A stretch of 64,000 nt of DNA from Pipra filicauda (lineage: Eukaryota > Chordata > Aves > Passeriformes > Pipridae), in NCBI RefSeq assembly GCF_003945595.2, contig NW_024104319.1, positions 868,001-932,000 of the forward strand, read 5' to 3'. The notes below the pieces were generated by a model, which made no database searches, was not told the DNA's origin, and saw only the letters and a program-made list of their open reading frames with translations. The number at the start of each line of letters is the position of its first letter. The first letter of the stretch is position 1. Shown piece after piece: positions 50,299-62,416 of this stretch. The position numbers and the translations under genes were made by a program.

Positions 50299-51425
50299 GT
50301 AAGATCCCAGAAATCCAGATATTCTTATTAATGTATTTTTCAAATCTTTTTAGGGAACAGTGAAAAAAAAAATACAGCAAACTCTGGAACTCCAGCTTTA
50401 ATTTTCTGTAGTACCTTTCCTCTGAAAATGTTGCTTTGCAGACCAAGAACATCAAGAATGCAGAAACTTTAATAAGGTATTGGAGCTAGAGTAAAGAAAT
50501 GAAAAATTAATGAACCCTATTGTGAGTTTCAGGAAAGGGATAAAACTGTTAAAATCACTGTTGGTCTCTCTCTTTTGCACCACTCAGGATCTAGTGTGAA
50601 AGATTTTAAGCTTGATTACTCATTACCTTTCCAATATTTACTTTCCTTTTTCTCTTTCCCCAAACAACATGTGCATTGTGACATTTCACTGTGAAAGCAG
50701 TTTGTAGTAGTTTCATGTATAATGTGACAACTGGCATCTTGTACCAACTGTCATCTTTTTGTAGAAATACGAAGTAAAACAGGAAAGATCCAGCACTCAT
50801 TGGTGCATTATGGCTTGCTTCTACCAGATAGTCAGCACTGCAAGGTTAGCAACACAAAGTAATTTGTCTGAGATCAGAATAAGCAGGACTGGGGTTACAT
50901 AAAAAAAAAAAAAAAATTAAGGAGTTAGCCCATATTTGAAAGATAGTGACATTATACTCAGGGAAAATAGTGAGTGTAAAAGCTGTGTCTCTGAACTGCC
51001 TTAAAGTGATTGAATTTCTTGAGTTTTGTTCTTTGGTTTAGAGGAAAATAGAAAGCAGTGCTCGTTATCACTTCTGAGTCTCACCGCTGCCCTGGGTTAC
51101 AAGAAGTTAACACGAGGAGTGACAGTTCTGTTACAAGATGAGTCAACTCACCTCAGTTCTTCCATAACCCTCGTGACAGCCTTGTGGAAAAACAAAACCA
51201 CTTAGTATCTTACCTCTTTTTAAGACAGCTTATACACAGAGTACTTACTCCAAGGTAAAAAGAAAGTGCCATTTTAATAAGGCAGGAAGTCAAGTCCCAT
51301 CTCTGGGCTCACTTCAGAATGGGCTTAGGGTCTTAGGAGACATAAGCCTGACTAATGTCAAACTTGTCAGGAACTAACTTGTTTCCCATTCCTTTTTTTT
51401 TTTTCCATCTTTGTTCCCATTTGAG

Positions 51426-51499
51426 AAGAAGACTTTATTGTCACAAGTCAGACAGGTGTCATGAAGAGAATGAACAAAAGCAAGCAGTGTCCAGAAAGG
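51426..51499 (+). other. Weak candidate exon of 74 bp
   Basis: A pyrimidine-rich tract ends in GAG, a poor acceptor. The 3' end is AGG|GTAAGT, a good donor. In the frame set by the previous candidate it reads EEDFIVTSQTGVMKRMNKSK and ends in phase 0. The unfavourable acceptor is the main argument against it. Confidence 0.17.
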
Positions 51500-51707
51500 G
51501 TAAGTAAAAGATGTCTACATCTGTGTGTTGTGCTGTGTTATGCACGAGATTCATTGGTGACATTAGCGTTCAGCTAAATAGTCCAGACTTAGTGGAAAAT
51601 CAGATATTTTCCAGGTACATTGATGAAAAGAGCATGATATTTTGGATCATGGAAAAAACCCCATGACTGCACCAAGGGTGCAGATGCAGGAAAATCATTG
51701 AATGTTG

Positions 51708-52436
51708 GTAACCCTGACCTTAACAAGACTTTCAAGGTGGTTTCTCACAGTATCCTTTTATCCAAGAAGGAACTTACTGGTTTAGTCAGGCAGATAACTC
51801 CCTGGGTGAAATAGGAGTGGATCACTGGGTTCTAAATGAAGTGGCTGACATGATATGAACTTCACTTGACTTGAGTGACAGGTGGCTTTTCTTGGGGATT
51901 TCTCCTGGATCCTATCTGATATTTTATGTTGTTGTCAATGACCTGCAGGAATAGACAGTGCATCTCATCACATCTGAGGATGACACCAAATTGGGGTTGC
52001 AGTTCATATGTTTGAGGGCAGACCTGTCATTCGTAGAGATGCAAACAAGCCAGAGAATTGGGCTTGTAGAAACATCCTGAAATAGAGCAAAGAGAAACGC
52101 GAAGTCCTGCACCTGCGAAAAAAGCTTGTTCAGCCTGGAGAAAAAGACAGTTTTAGGGGTACCTAATAATTGTCTTATAGTACCTACAAGGTCATAAAGA
52201 AGACATAAAAAGTCTTCACAAAGGTACAAAGAAGGAGGATCAGAGACAGTTGTCAAAAATTAAATCAGTGGAGGTTCAGATGGATATAAGAAAAAAAAAT
52301 GGAAGAGTTTTTCTAGAGAGACTATTCGGTCTCCATTCTTGGAGGTTTTCAAGATTTTTTGGATAAAGCCCATGCAACTTGCTCTGAATTCAGTATTAGT
52401 CATGCTTTAAGGATGAAATTGGATTATATAGCTATG
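51708..52436 (+). mobile_element. CR1 LINE, old and degraded
   Basis: Read in several frames, the left part recalls CR1 reverse transcriptase (DLNKTFKVVSHSILL in place of DLSKAFDTVSHNILI). The middle keeps GATGACACCAAATTGGGGTT, the region of the FADDTKLG active-site motif, here preceded by changed residues. GCGAAGTCCTGCACCTG and TTCAGCCTGGAGAAAAAG mark the end of ORF2 and the 3' region. CR1 3'-region sequence such as TCTCCATTCTTGGAGGTTTT follows. The tail is too decayed to recognise. Many indels are present. Confidence 0.82.
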
Positions 52437-54208
52437 AATCAAATGTAGCATTGTAGGAATCTTGCAATGAATGAGAAATAAATAATATCTATTATCTGGC
52501 TTCCTGATTTCCCAGACTCTGAGGAGCCTCACCAGCCTGTCCAGCCCTACACAAGCTTTTTCTTTTTGACAAGGGTGAGGGCTAATCCTGTCTCCCCTGA
52601 GGAAGCACCAGAATGGAAGCTGTGCAGTGAAAAGCCATAGTATAATTTTGCATGAAGAGGTAACACTCTAAAAAGCCACCTGCGAAGAATGTGCTCTGAA
52701 GACACTTACCATATCCACCCACAGTAGATCCTGGCTGTCAACTCTCCCAAATTTTGTTGTCCATGTACTATGGAAAACGACAATTTCAAACTCCACAGAT
52801 CATTTGACTAACTTGTAAGCCATGTGCCTCATCCTTTATATGCAGAAAAGCAGAGGTTTTCTCCTCATTACATCGAATACCTCGAGAAAGAAACAGGCTT
52901 CTTCATCCCAGATTTCAAGGAGAATTCTGTTTTCCTTGCTCTTCCTATAGTTACATCAGTCTTTTGCAATGAAATGATCCTACACCACACAACACATCCA
53001 TTGCTTCAGCATATGACATCTGTATGTATCTTTCTCAAGAAAGATTTTATGTGTAAATTATACTGAAAGATTAAATATTAATTTTTATTTAGGCCAGAGT
53101 TCCAACTGTGATTTTGCAATGCAATGTGAACAACAGCACAAAGAAAGAGAGGTAAGAAATGTTTAACACGCAGGCCAGTCAACCAAGACACCAGAAACTT
53201 GATGGGTTTAACTCAAAGCAGGTCTTCCATGTCAGTGTGAATATCTGTACTTCACCATAAGGCAAAGAGTTAGTAACAAGCACACTTTATACAGGCAAAA
53301 AGAAAAATATTGCTTCAGTAAAGTTTTAAGCTTTTGTGAATGATGCAGCAAGGGATTATATTTGATGTTTCTTGCCGTCTTTAGTCATAGACACTGTGCT
53401 GCTGTTGGTCTGGAGTTTGCTATGAAGAAAATGAAACCAGAAACATGTCAAGCATAAAAAAGGACCTCCCTTACTGATGATAGGGTGGAAGGCAGGGAGC
53501 AAAATGAGAAATTGAGAACAAAGCTTTGCCATCTTATTCCTCATGTGTAAATATTTGCATTTGAAAATTCAGTCCCAGAGAGAATCTCCACAGGTTTTTT
53601 TTCTGTAAACACATATGATTAGCAGTTTACATCATGCCCTGAATAACAGAGGCCTCAACATTATCTGTGAAAGTCAAAATCATCCCCATCTGAGACAATG
53701 ACTTTTATATCTTAGAACTGAACTGACTCAGAAAATTAGTAAACATTTCATGGATTTATGAAGCTGTGATAGCTTTCTCCTTAAGTCATCCATTTCTTAT
53801 GTCACTTATCATATTTATATCCACAATAAATCCTCAGTTCCCTCCATTATTTATGTTAAATCTGCTAATGATACTGCAGTGAGTTGTGTACAGCACAAAA
53901 TAGGAACTTATTTTTCAGGGGAAATAAAAGACCAAATGCATCCATGTTTCATTTCTTATGGAGCTATAAAACTCATTCTATGTTCTAATGAAATTAAAGC
54001 AAAAGATAAGAGTTCAGATAGGAACTAATTAGAATCAAATCAGAGAAAAGACCAGGGTTGCATTAGGATAGTTCACCATAGTACACCACACAGTCCAAAA
54101 TTTATGGTAACAAATGCAATGGGAACAGAGGAAAAGCTGAAGTCTGCCTCCGGATTTATCTGCACTGAATCTGCAATTGTACCATTACAAATCCCTTTCA
54201 CAAGTTCA
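52437..54208. other. AT-rich noncoding DNA
   Basis: No gene or repeat was recognised apart from the weak candidate exon at 53093. Confidence 0.5.
53093..53151 (+). other. Weak candidate exon of 59 bp
   Basis: The borders TTTTTATTTAG| and GAGAG|GTAAGAA are good. The frame continuing from the candidate at 51426 (phase 0) is open and reads ARVPTVILQCNVNNSTKKE, leaving in phase 2. No downstream partner was found. It lies 660 bp after an old CR1, and no family was recognised. Confidence 0.2.
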
Positions 54209-54213
54209 GATGG
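54209..54213. repeat. Target-site duplication, left copy (GATGG)
   Basis: It matches the right copy at four of five bases and abuts the LTR's TG end. Confidence 0.65.
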
Positions 54214-55255
54214 TGTAGTGGGTTTCTGTGGCTGAGTTTTGGTAGCAGGAGGACTACAGGGTGGCTTCTGTCAGAAGCTGCCAGAAGCTTCCCCTGTCCC
54301 ATGGAGCCAGTGCCAGCCGGCTCCAGGATGGGCTTCCTGCTGCTGGCCAAGGCCAAGCCAATGAGGAGTGACAGTAATGCCTCTTTGATAACATATTAAA
54401 GAACAGAAGGTTGTTCCACAGAAAGAATTCTAGCCAGGGAAGAGCAGAGTGAGAAGATGGGAACAACAAGGTAGACACCAAGGTCAGTGCAGAAGGAGGG
54501 GCAGGAGGTGCTCCAGGCACCTGCAGCCCGTGGGGCAGAGCATGGTGGGGCAGAGGTGCCCCTGCAGCCCATGGAGGAGCTCATGCTGGAGCAGGTGGAT
54601 GCAGGAAGGAGGCTGTGACTCCATGAGAGGCCCAGGATGGAGCGGGGTTCTGCTGGGGACCTGCAGCCCCTGGAGAGGGAAACCCACGCTGGAACAGGTT
54701 TTTCCTGGGTAGCACTTGTGGCCCCTGTGGGGGACCCACACCAGTACAGCTCATTGGTGAAGGACTGACCCCATGGAGGAGTGACCCGTGGACAGCAGTT
54801 TGGGAAGAGCTGCTGCCTGAGGAATGGACTCACACCGGAGAGGTCCATCAAGGACTATCTCCTGTGGAGGGACCCCACAGGAGCAGGGAAAGGACTCCTC
54901 TCCCTGAGCAGCGGCAGAAACAACAACTGACTGGAACCCCCATTCCCTGTCCCCCTGCACCGCTGGGGGAGGAGAAGGGAGAACATAGAAGGAAGGAGGA
55001 GTGAGGGGAAGGTGTTTTTAAGATTATTTTACTTCTCACTCTTTTACTCTGACCCTATTAGTAATAAATTCAGTTAATATCCCCACTCTGAGTCTGTTTT
55101 GCCCATGATGGTGATCAGTCAGTGACCTCTCCCAGCTCTTATCTCAGCTCATGAATCCTTCGCTGTTTTTTTTCTCTCCTCTGTCCAGTTGCAGAGGGGA
55201 GTGAGAGAGAGGCTGTAGTAAGTACCTGGCATCCAGCCAGGGTCAGCCCACTACA
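54214..55255 (+). mobile_element. Solo LTR of a bird endogenous retrovirus, 1,042 bp
   Basis: The ends TGTAGTGGG and CCCACTACA are perfect 9-bp inverted repeats. The flanking 5-mers GATGG (54209-54213) and TATGG (55256-55260) differ at one position, which fits an aged target-site duplication. AATAAA (55063-55068) lies in the right part, as in a plus-strand LTR. The left and middle parts are GC-rich with many CTGCAGCCC-type blocks; the right part is pyrimidine-rich. The general plan matches a long LTR class common in birds. No internal proviral sequence remains. The five-base duplication suggests an ERVL-type parent. Overlapping open frames of up to 151 codons inside it are not genes. Confidence 0.87.
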
Positions 55256-55260
55256 TATGG
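55256..55260. repeat. Target-site duplication, right copy (TATGG)
   Basis: It abuts the LTR's CA end and differs from the left copy at the first base. Confidence 0.65.
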
Positions 55261-57051
55261 CAGATTGGTGAAAAGCAAGCTGCTTTAAGTCCAGAAGCCC
55301 TACTTTAGGTAAGCAAAGCTACGCTGCATGCAACATGACACTGTGAGAGGTACCATTCTGAATATAATCTCTGAAGGTTAATAAAGAGAATTTTAGGGGG
55401 TTTTTAGCCTGCTTCCTTCAAGTCATGGCAAGACCTATATTTCCCAAAATGAGATATTATTGGAGTCTTCATTTCTCTCAGCAGTGAACAACAAGTATTA
55501 AAATTATTAAATAGTGTAAATTATCCATGCAGATTTATAGAAAATTGAGAAGCAATATACTCTTAATTTCTCTGAAGAAAACAGTGGCAATTGAGATTCA
55601 GTAGAGCCAATGTCCTTTGCTAGTGTCTACTTCTTCATCTCCTGCTGTGTCTCTACACAGGGTGAACTATTAATTCACTGAAATGGGGTTTTTTTGTTTG
55701 TTTTTCCCTGACTGATTTTTACTGTGGAGGGAATGGAGAAAGGGAGTCTACTCCCTACTGAAATCTAAAATGATTTCTCGTCTATGCTGTGTAAAAATAT
55801 ATCCCACTGAGTCAGACATTTATAAAACACAGACTTTTGACCCCTACTTCAGACAGCTTTATCTCAAAAGCTACACTTGTGGGAAAAGGCTTTCAATTTT
55901 ATCAGAAGTGTATGTATTTGTTCTAACAGTGATTGGGGGGCTAAGTGCAAGGAAAAGTGGTTTTCAACAGGCAGCTTTCTCCTCTATTATGGAAAGATTT
56001 TTATTTTCAAATAATGGAACCATTCTTAATGAAGGCGCTTGGGAAGACCAGAGGAATGCCCTGTACCCCACAACTAAAACAGACACTTACCATAATTTTG
56101 TTGCTTCCCTGTAGGTTCCAGTCAGATGTCATTGACCCTTGCTGATAGAAGAGCTCTGGAACAGACAGAAGGCAGGTGATGGAGGGAATACTGCATGTGA
56201 AGATGGGCTACAGGCTCACAGATGTGTCATGTGAAAGCTGTGTTCTCCATAGCCAGAATCCACTTCTGTATTCAATGGTGCATTTTGACAGCCTTTCTAG
56301 CTATGATTTCTTCTGAGGCAAAGGTAAAACTAGTGTTTGGTGACAACTAGGCTTTTGATGCCCTTCTTTAGATGTTTACATGAGTGGCCTTCATTTTCTA
56401 AGGCTCACAGCCCTAAAGAATTTGGTGACCAAACACAGCCTTATTTCTACCAAGTATCTTTCAATCCCATAACGGAGCTCTTGTTCCAAAAGAGTGGCCT
56501 CCAAAAAATGACCAATATCAAAAGAAACAGCACAAGGTTCCTTTGATTTCCCTCTTCTTTTAAGCCCATATCAGGCAGTAGAAAAAAAGAAGGCAAAGTT
56601 TTATCTAATCTCTGCAGCTCTCAGCAACAGGGAAACACTTGAATCAAAAAAGGAGCATGCCACAGGCCTGAAGGAGTTAAATTGGTAAAAAGTTTCAAGT
56701 GCCTGGAGAAAGCTATTCCAGTCAGTTCTTCTTTAAATTTGGTCACTGCTCAGGTACAGATGTAGAAAATTAGGCATCCCAGTTTGAATTTAAGAGGGAG
56801 CCAGAATGAGTGGAGCCAGATGAATCCTCTGATAGGCACTTGCTTCACTCTTCTGTCCCAAAAGATACAACTCATTCTGACACAAACTGGAACACACTTA
56901 TCTTACCTCATGTACACGCAAATTTAACTCACATGAAAGCAAGCTACATGAACAACAAATGATACTTTCCTCAAGGTATTTGGCTTCTTCTTTTGCTTTT
57001 TTGAATTTTGGTCTAATAAAAAAGCAAAGAATATTTCAAACCATACATGTG
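55261..57051. other. Noncoding DNA without recognisable elements
   Basis: No gene or repeat was recognised. Open frames are up to 114 codons without known motifs. Confidence 0.5.
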
Positions 57052-57514
57052 TTGAAAGACTGTTGGAGCACGTTCAGAGGAGGACCACAAAAATTGATGA
57101 GGGATAGTACAACCCTCCTATGAGGAATTACTTAAATGAGTTCTTATATGAAAAATGGGGACAGACTCTTTAACAGAAACAGTAGCGATAGAACAAAAAC
57201 CAACCAACCAAACAAAAAACAAAAAACAAAAACAAAACAAAAAAAACAAGCAAGGGTTAATGGTTTTAAAATAAAGGAGTGTAGATTCAGACTAGGTACA
57301 AGGAAGAAATTTTTCACTCCGAGGGTGGTGAAACATGCAAATATGTTGCCCCAGGAAATGGTCAATGCCCCATGCCTGGAAACATTCAAGGTCAGGTTAA
57401 GTGGGGCTCTGAGAAACCTGATTTAATTGAAGATGTTCCTGATTACTGCAAGGCAGTTGGACTAGGTGACCTTTAAAGGTCCCTTCCAATCCAAACCATT
57501 CTATGATTTGATGA
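57052..57514 (+). mobile_element. CR1 LINE, 3' fragment with an A/C-rich expansion
   Basis: It begins at GTTGGAGCACGTTCAGAGGA and follows the CR1 3' region: GGACAGACTCTTTAACAG, AGGGTTAATGGTTTTAAAAT, AAGGAAGAAATTTTTCACTC, GAGGGTGGTGAAACATGC and GGAAACATTCAAGGTCAGGT. It ends in TTGGACTAGGTGACCTTTAA, CCATTCTATGATTTGATG. A deletion near 57130-57145 and an inserted A/C tract split it. The 96-codon open frame here is noncoding CR1 3' sequence. Confidence 0.92.
57191..57249. repeat. A/C-rich tract (AAAAC-type) inside the CR1
   Basis: About 59 bases of AAAAAC and CCAACC units sit exactly where intact CR1 copies have a short AGGACAAGGGG-type junction. The tract therefore looks like an expansion or insertion that happened after the CR1 integrated. 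Confidence 0.8.
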
Positions 57515-60500
57515 TTAGAACATTCCAGGCAAATATAACTTCAATGTTTATTACCAAGAAAATGTCATCAAGAATAAAAAGTATTTTTTTGTCAGAATTA
57601 AAAATTTTACATAGCTTTTCGGCCATTCAAAAAATAATTATCAAATGCAAGGTTTCTTTTTTTTAATGGAGTAGAAAGGAATTAAATAAATGAAAACAAA
57701 TAGAAATAAATGGAAAAAAGTCCTATCTAGCAAAAATTACATTAATGAACTCCCTAAAACGTTATAATGAAAAGAATACCTAATACAAACTATTCCAATT
57801 AAAATATTCTCCCTTTATCACTTGACCATTAAACTAATGTACTTTCAACCATGTATTTAATTTTTTTGGCTCTACTTTTCCTATCAGCAGAGCATAGAAT
57901 CAACATTTCCAGCACAAACTCTTTCTCTTGAATATAGTAGAAGGAGTTGGGGATTTTTCTGGTAACATAAAACACTTTACAGGCATCCAAATATACTTGT
58001 CACCTCTTTTGTCCTTTAGGCCATTTAGCCCTATATGAATTAGTCATACCCCATTGCTTTCAGGTAACGATTCTACTAGCAAAAGAGCCAAAAAAGCTCA
58101 CATCAGAATCCTCTGATTATAACAGCCTTGCCCTAAACAGCATCCTCAAAGGAAAGGTCTTTGCAGCTATGTTATATTTTCCAAAAGTTTGAAAACCAGC
58201 ACATTCTCAGTCCCAAGAAAGAAACAAAAATCCTTATATGTAAGGATTGCTTGCTCCTGTAACCATTTCAATTTTGTACCTGTAAACGTGCTAAAATAAT
58301 GATCAGTTACTTTTAAGCAGGTTTGGTGGGATTTTGTTTTGATATAATGAGTGAAATGTCTCTTAAACATAATTAATTTCAGCATTAGACTGTAATCCGA
58401 TCTTCTGATTTCTTTTCTTTATCTAATTCTCTGATGTTTTTTTAAAACGTGGCAAATATTTTATATTTTCCTGTTAGTATTTTACAGACTTTTTTTATTT
58501 ACAGGCTTTGCTCATTTTTTACACATTTCTCTTTAAGACCACCATTAAACTTGCATAGGTAACACAAAAGCAAGCACACTAACAAGGTGCTGGTCTCCTT
58601 TTTTTTCCTCTCTTTGGCAACTGATGGATTGCAGATGAAATATTTTTTAAAGACTTGGCAGCCAAACAGAGGGACAATCCCTTCTAAATGTGTTACGTAA
58701 ACAATAATCGAACAAGAAAATGTGCTGCATTGAAGCTGCACATACATCCTATTTTGAGCTGTCCATTGTGTTAGAAGTGTTAGACCAGCTCTTACTGGCT
58801 TGAAAAACAGAGTGTGTATAAAAAAAAGGTCTCTGAAGGACGGATCTTTCTGCAAACTTGACGGGAGAAAGCATCACTCTGAAGTCTGATCTTGTCTCCC
58901 ACTCTCTGAAGTCATTGTGCACAGAGCTCCTTGAAGGTATTGTGGTAGCTTCACCTCTCCTTGGCACATGGCGTGAACAGAATGAGCAAGGCACTAAAAG
59001 GTTCTTCTCATTTCATTCCAGGTAAAGCCAGTCAAGATGCAGCTGGTTTATAGCACTCAGAAGTGGCCTGTCTATTTCTTGGATGATTCTGGTTTTACCA
59101 AGATGTGAAGTTTTCCGCTACTGTCTAACTCTAGAAAAAAAACAGAACAAGCAGAACTTGAGAACAGCCTTTCTTGTGTCTGACCAAGCACCATCTGCCA
59201 CAGGACCTGCCCTATATACTGGCCACATCAGAGAGTTTACAAAAACAAGGTGTATGCAGCATCATCCTCTCCTCTGAGTTATTTGGCTTCTATATTCAGC
59301 AGTCCCATATCTCTGCTTCTTAGCAAGACCTTCAGTGTTACAGGGTCTGCTGCAGATCTTTTTCCTAGGAGAAATTTATTTCTGGCAAGAAACACAGGTA
59401 CCCTCCTATTTTCTCTTCCTTTCATATACATAGCGGTGCTCTCTGTATGACCATTTGAAGTGGACCTCTGCTTTACATAATTATCCACATCCATGAAAAA
59501 ATAGGGCATGTTTGCATATGATTGGGCATATTTGCATCTGAATGTACACGTCTGTGACAGAACTCCTTGTCTAGACACCTCATGTTCCATGTGGGGACTG
59601 CAATAGGAAAAGGCTATATGATAAATTTGCTTGTTGGAGGGTAACGCAGAACCGTTTCTGCTGCTCTTGGAGAGACAGAAACCCAGCTGTTTTTAAATAT
59701 AACTGTCCAAATATATAAAAACATTTTGTGCTGTCTTCTGTTAGAAGCACACTGACAGATTATAAATATCTGAGGCCAATCCTAGGACGGATTATCTCAA
59801 CTCATAAAAAGTTGCATTCCAGTGATTTCTCTTGGCACAGAACTGGCTTTCAGAGAACAAGACTGTACAAAATTGCCACAAGAGCAATATCCCTTGACCT
59901 CACTGACAAAATCAATTAGCAGGTATTCAAAGCGTTCATTACAAGAGCAATCTGCTCCACAGTGCCCTCCCCATATGCTTCTAGCCCAAATATCCTCACC
60001 CAGTCTTATTGCCATCCAGTAGTCCTGAGTAACAACTAGTTTGAAGGTGCCATCTTGTAGGTGCCAGTTTTCACCCTTCAGAGCCCTCAGTAATGGTTAA
60101 GGGAAGAAAAGAACAGAGCTGGCTCCCTTCAGAAAGACAGCTATAATTCTCCTTATCCTGCAAAACTAGCTGTTCATCATCACAGTCCCAGAAGCAACCC
60201 TACCCAGCCTTAAAAAAGACACAGGGAAAACTTACAAACTCCTGTTGGATTTTCCTCATGAAAGCCTCGTTGTTCAAATGAAAAACCCTCAGCATTCCTA
60301 TTGAGCAACAACTTCTTACCCTGTGTCAACCCCTTATTTTGTGCTGCTGCTGGTCTCTCCTTCCTTTCACTAATACCATAAAATATTAATCTTTTCTGCA
60401 TTGTTTTTACAAACAGTGCAGCATGCAAACTGCTTTTGAGTAGCCCTCAGATGTATATAAGAAGGCTACCAGAGATAGTCCCTTTTTCTCCCACCTGACA

Positions 60501-61552
60501 GAGAAACAGAGAATTGATTTTCCTTCAAACCCTGTGGCTCTTACAGAAACATTTGCAAAGAACACAATCTGCTGACAAACAGCAAAACAGGTTTAGTCCT
60601 GCAAGTGAACACTTTGCTTGTTCAACCAGATCTAACTGCGGCTTTTCAAAAGCTCAGCATCTCTGCAGTGTAGCCTTGCAGTCTTACACTGCAGCTTCCA
60701 AAGTCTGCATTGAGAGCTGATGACCGTGCACTGCAGTGTGACGCACTCCCACCACAGTGCTGCAGTCTGTACAGACTGAGTAAAGGACAGCAAGAAAACA
60801 AGAGCTCAGCATCCCAGTTAACTTCAAGGACATTGCTTTGTTGAAGCAAAGCTTAATTGTTTTAATGCAAAAATTCAAAAAGTGGAATGCCTCTGCTTTG
60901 ATTTGAACTGCAACAAATTGAAATCTGTGTTTTAGAATTAACTCCAACATGACAGTGGAACCTTTTTGGAAGCTTTGTACTGTGTTTATCCCCACGTTTT
61001 GCTCTGACAGATAAAAGTTCCTGGCAAACCTTTTCAGCAATGAATAGCTTTTACACAGCAAACAGCACGTGGAGTTGCAGGACCCATGTCATACAGCCAG
61101 CTGGACTGGGGTATCCGAATGATTTTAAACTGATAACACCTGACCAGACACAAACAATTTCTCATTTGGAAATGTTTACTTCCTCACTTAGGCTACCTCC
61201 ACACTGCAGCATTTCTTTGTCAGCTAACAGTTGTGCTCTATGAGGCCAGTCTGATGGCATATAGTTCAGACTGCAGGAGGCCCAGGACCAAAATCTGAAG
61301 ACTGTAGTTTTTCCTTGCTCAGCTCTCTCAAAAGACAGATTTCAGTGACAGAGAAGAAATGTTCCACATAGAGCAGATAGCGGACAACACAGAAAAAAAA
61401 TTCAAGAAATATCCCAAGGCAAAAGAGACTTTGCAGGAAATGCAAATATAGTTGAAAGACTCACCTGTTCTTTATTGAAAAACCTGAATACACAACCGCA
61501 AGCATGAAGACACTTGAAAGAAATACTGGAACATACAATCACATGAACTTAC
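57515..61552. other. AT-rich noncoding DNA
   Basis: No gene, RNA or repeat family was recognised. Open frames are at most 125 codons without known motifs. A minus-strand segment at about 60225-60366 has a GTAAGT sequence at its 3' end and an open frame, but a poor acceptor and a mismatched phase, so it was not called. Confidence 0.45.
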
Positions 61553-61641
61553 CTAAACTCTCTAAGTAGACTTCTTGAATCCCTTCATCCTCCATTAAAG
61601 TCTTTGGGATTGCCACATTTGTTAACTCATGTGGTTTGATT
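61553..61641 (-). other. Candidate exon of 89 bp, unidentified gene
   Basis: The minus strand has a TATAATAACATTAG acceptor-like sequence, then 89 bases, then TTTAG|GTAAGT, a near-ideal donor. One frame is open throughout (phase 2 in, phase 1 out) and reads HELTNVAIPKTLMEDEGIQE in its middle. I recognise no family. It does not join in frame with the candidate at 62278-62416, which ends in phase 0: a direct join meets a stop after four codons. Either a further exon lies between, or one of the two is not coding. Chance is a real possibility. Confidence 0.28.
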
Positions 61642-62277
61642 CTAATGTTATTATAAAAAGAATCAAAAAGTGCAGAACAAAAGAACACTCACAGCACACT
61701 CTAGACCCCATCTTACCATGCCATCTGTTTACAGTCAGAGAGAAGCACTCTCCTCTCTAACAAAGAGCAGAGACATTTCTTTTGTGGAAAGTTAAGGTTC
61801 CAAGCACTGCTATAGTTAAAGGGTTTTGAGTAAAAATATTCATTCTTGGCATTCATTCTTGGTTCTTAATGCTAAGTTGGGTCTAGTAATAAAATGAAAG
61901 AGAGTAGTCAGGTGCTTTCAGAAAATACTGCCTATCAGATTGATTTCTCTTATAATAGCTATTGGCATTTCAATACTTCAAACTAGCACTATTTCTGGAG
62001 GTATTCAATAATCCTGCCTTAGTATTCTCAGATACAGAAGAATCTGGCAAGCTGAATACTTGTACACTGGGGAAAACAAAATGAACTCAATGTGACCCGC
62101 AGAGACGACCCTGGGCAGCAGCTCAGTGGATTTCTTTAGACCACAGGACAGACTTCTGCAAGCCAAGTCTGCAATTTTCGACTTCAGTTTCACATCACAG
62201 GAAATCCAGATGCATTTTAGTTTCTTTTCGCACTTTCTGGTATGGGTGTTTTCCTCCACAGGCTTTATCATGCTTAC
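61642..62277. other. Possible intron between two candidate exons
   Basis: 636 bases begin with GTAAGC and end with ATTAG on the minus strand, as a GT-AG intron would. The frame of the upstream candidate stays open for about 270 bases past its donor-like site, so the boundary itself is not certain. Confidence 0.2.
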
Positions 62278-62416
62278 CTTTGACTTCAGAAAGTTAGCAT
62301 AGATCATCTTAATTGTCTTCTGTTGGAGTTTGTTCTGCCTTTCATGATTCAAGTGGTACTTCTCTGGTTTGACCTGACAGCCTGACAGATCAAATTCAGA
62401 CCTTCTACTGGCGGGT
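62278..62416 (-). other. Candidate exon of 139 bp, unidentified gene
   Basis: On the minus strand CTGTTATTTCTGCAG is a good acceptor and TCAAAG|GTAAGC a good donor. One frame is open for all 46 codons (phase 2 in, phase 0 out), with a charged, non-repetitive composition including EKYHLNHERQNKLQQKTIK. It does not match a family I know. This is the most exon-like segment in the window, but an open stretch of this size between splice-like signals is not rare by chance. Confidence 0.33.

Larger units (their letters stand above)
49766..51707. other. Noncoding DNA with poly(T) and two weak exon candidates
   Basis: No known gene was found. A 27-base T run (50218-50244) leads into ACAG|G and is followed by a short open segment with a GTAAG donor-like end, described separately. 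An A run lies near 50900. The sequence at 51161-51210 faintly recalls the MIR SINE but was not called. Confidence 0.45.

Noticed and set aside
51161..51240. Faint resemblance to the MIR SINE (CCATAACCCTCGTGACAGCC)
   Set aside because: Similarity fades after about 25 bases. It would need an alignment score that I cannot compute.
54396..54851. 151-codon minus-strand open frame and overlapping plus frames
   Set aside because: They lie entirely inside the solo LTR and come from its GC-rich repetitive composition.
58999..59106. Terminal-exon-like plus-strand segment (CATTCCAG then an open frame to a TGA)
   Set aside because: A short open frame after one acceptor-like site, with no upstream partner exon and no polyadenylation signal nearby. 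Chance is the simpler explanation.
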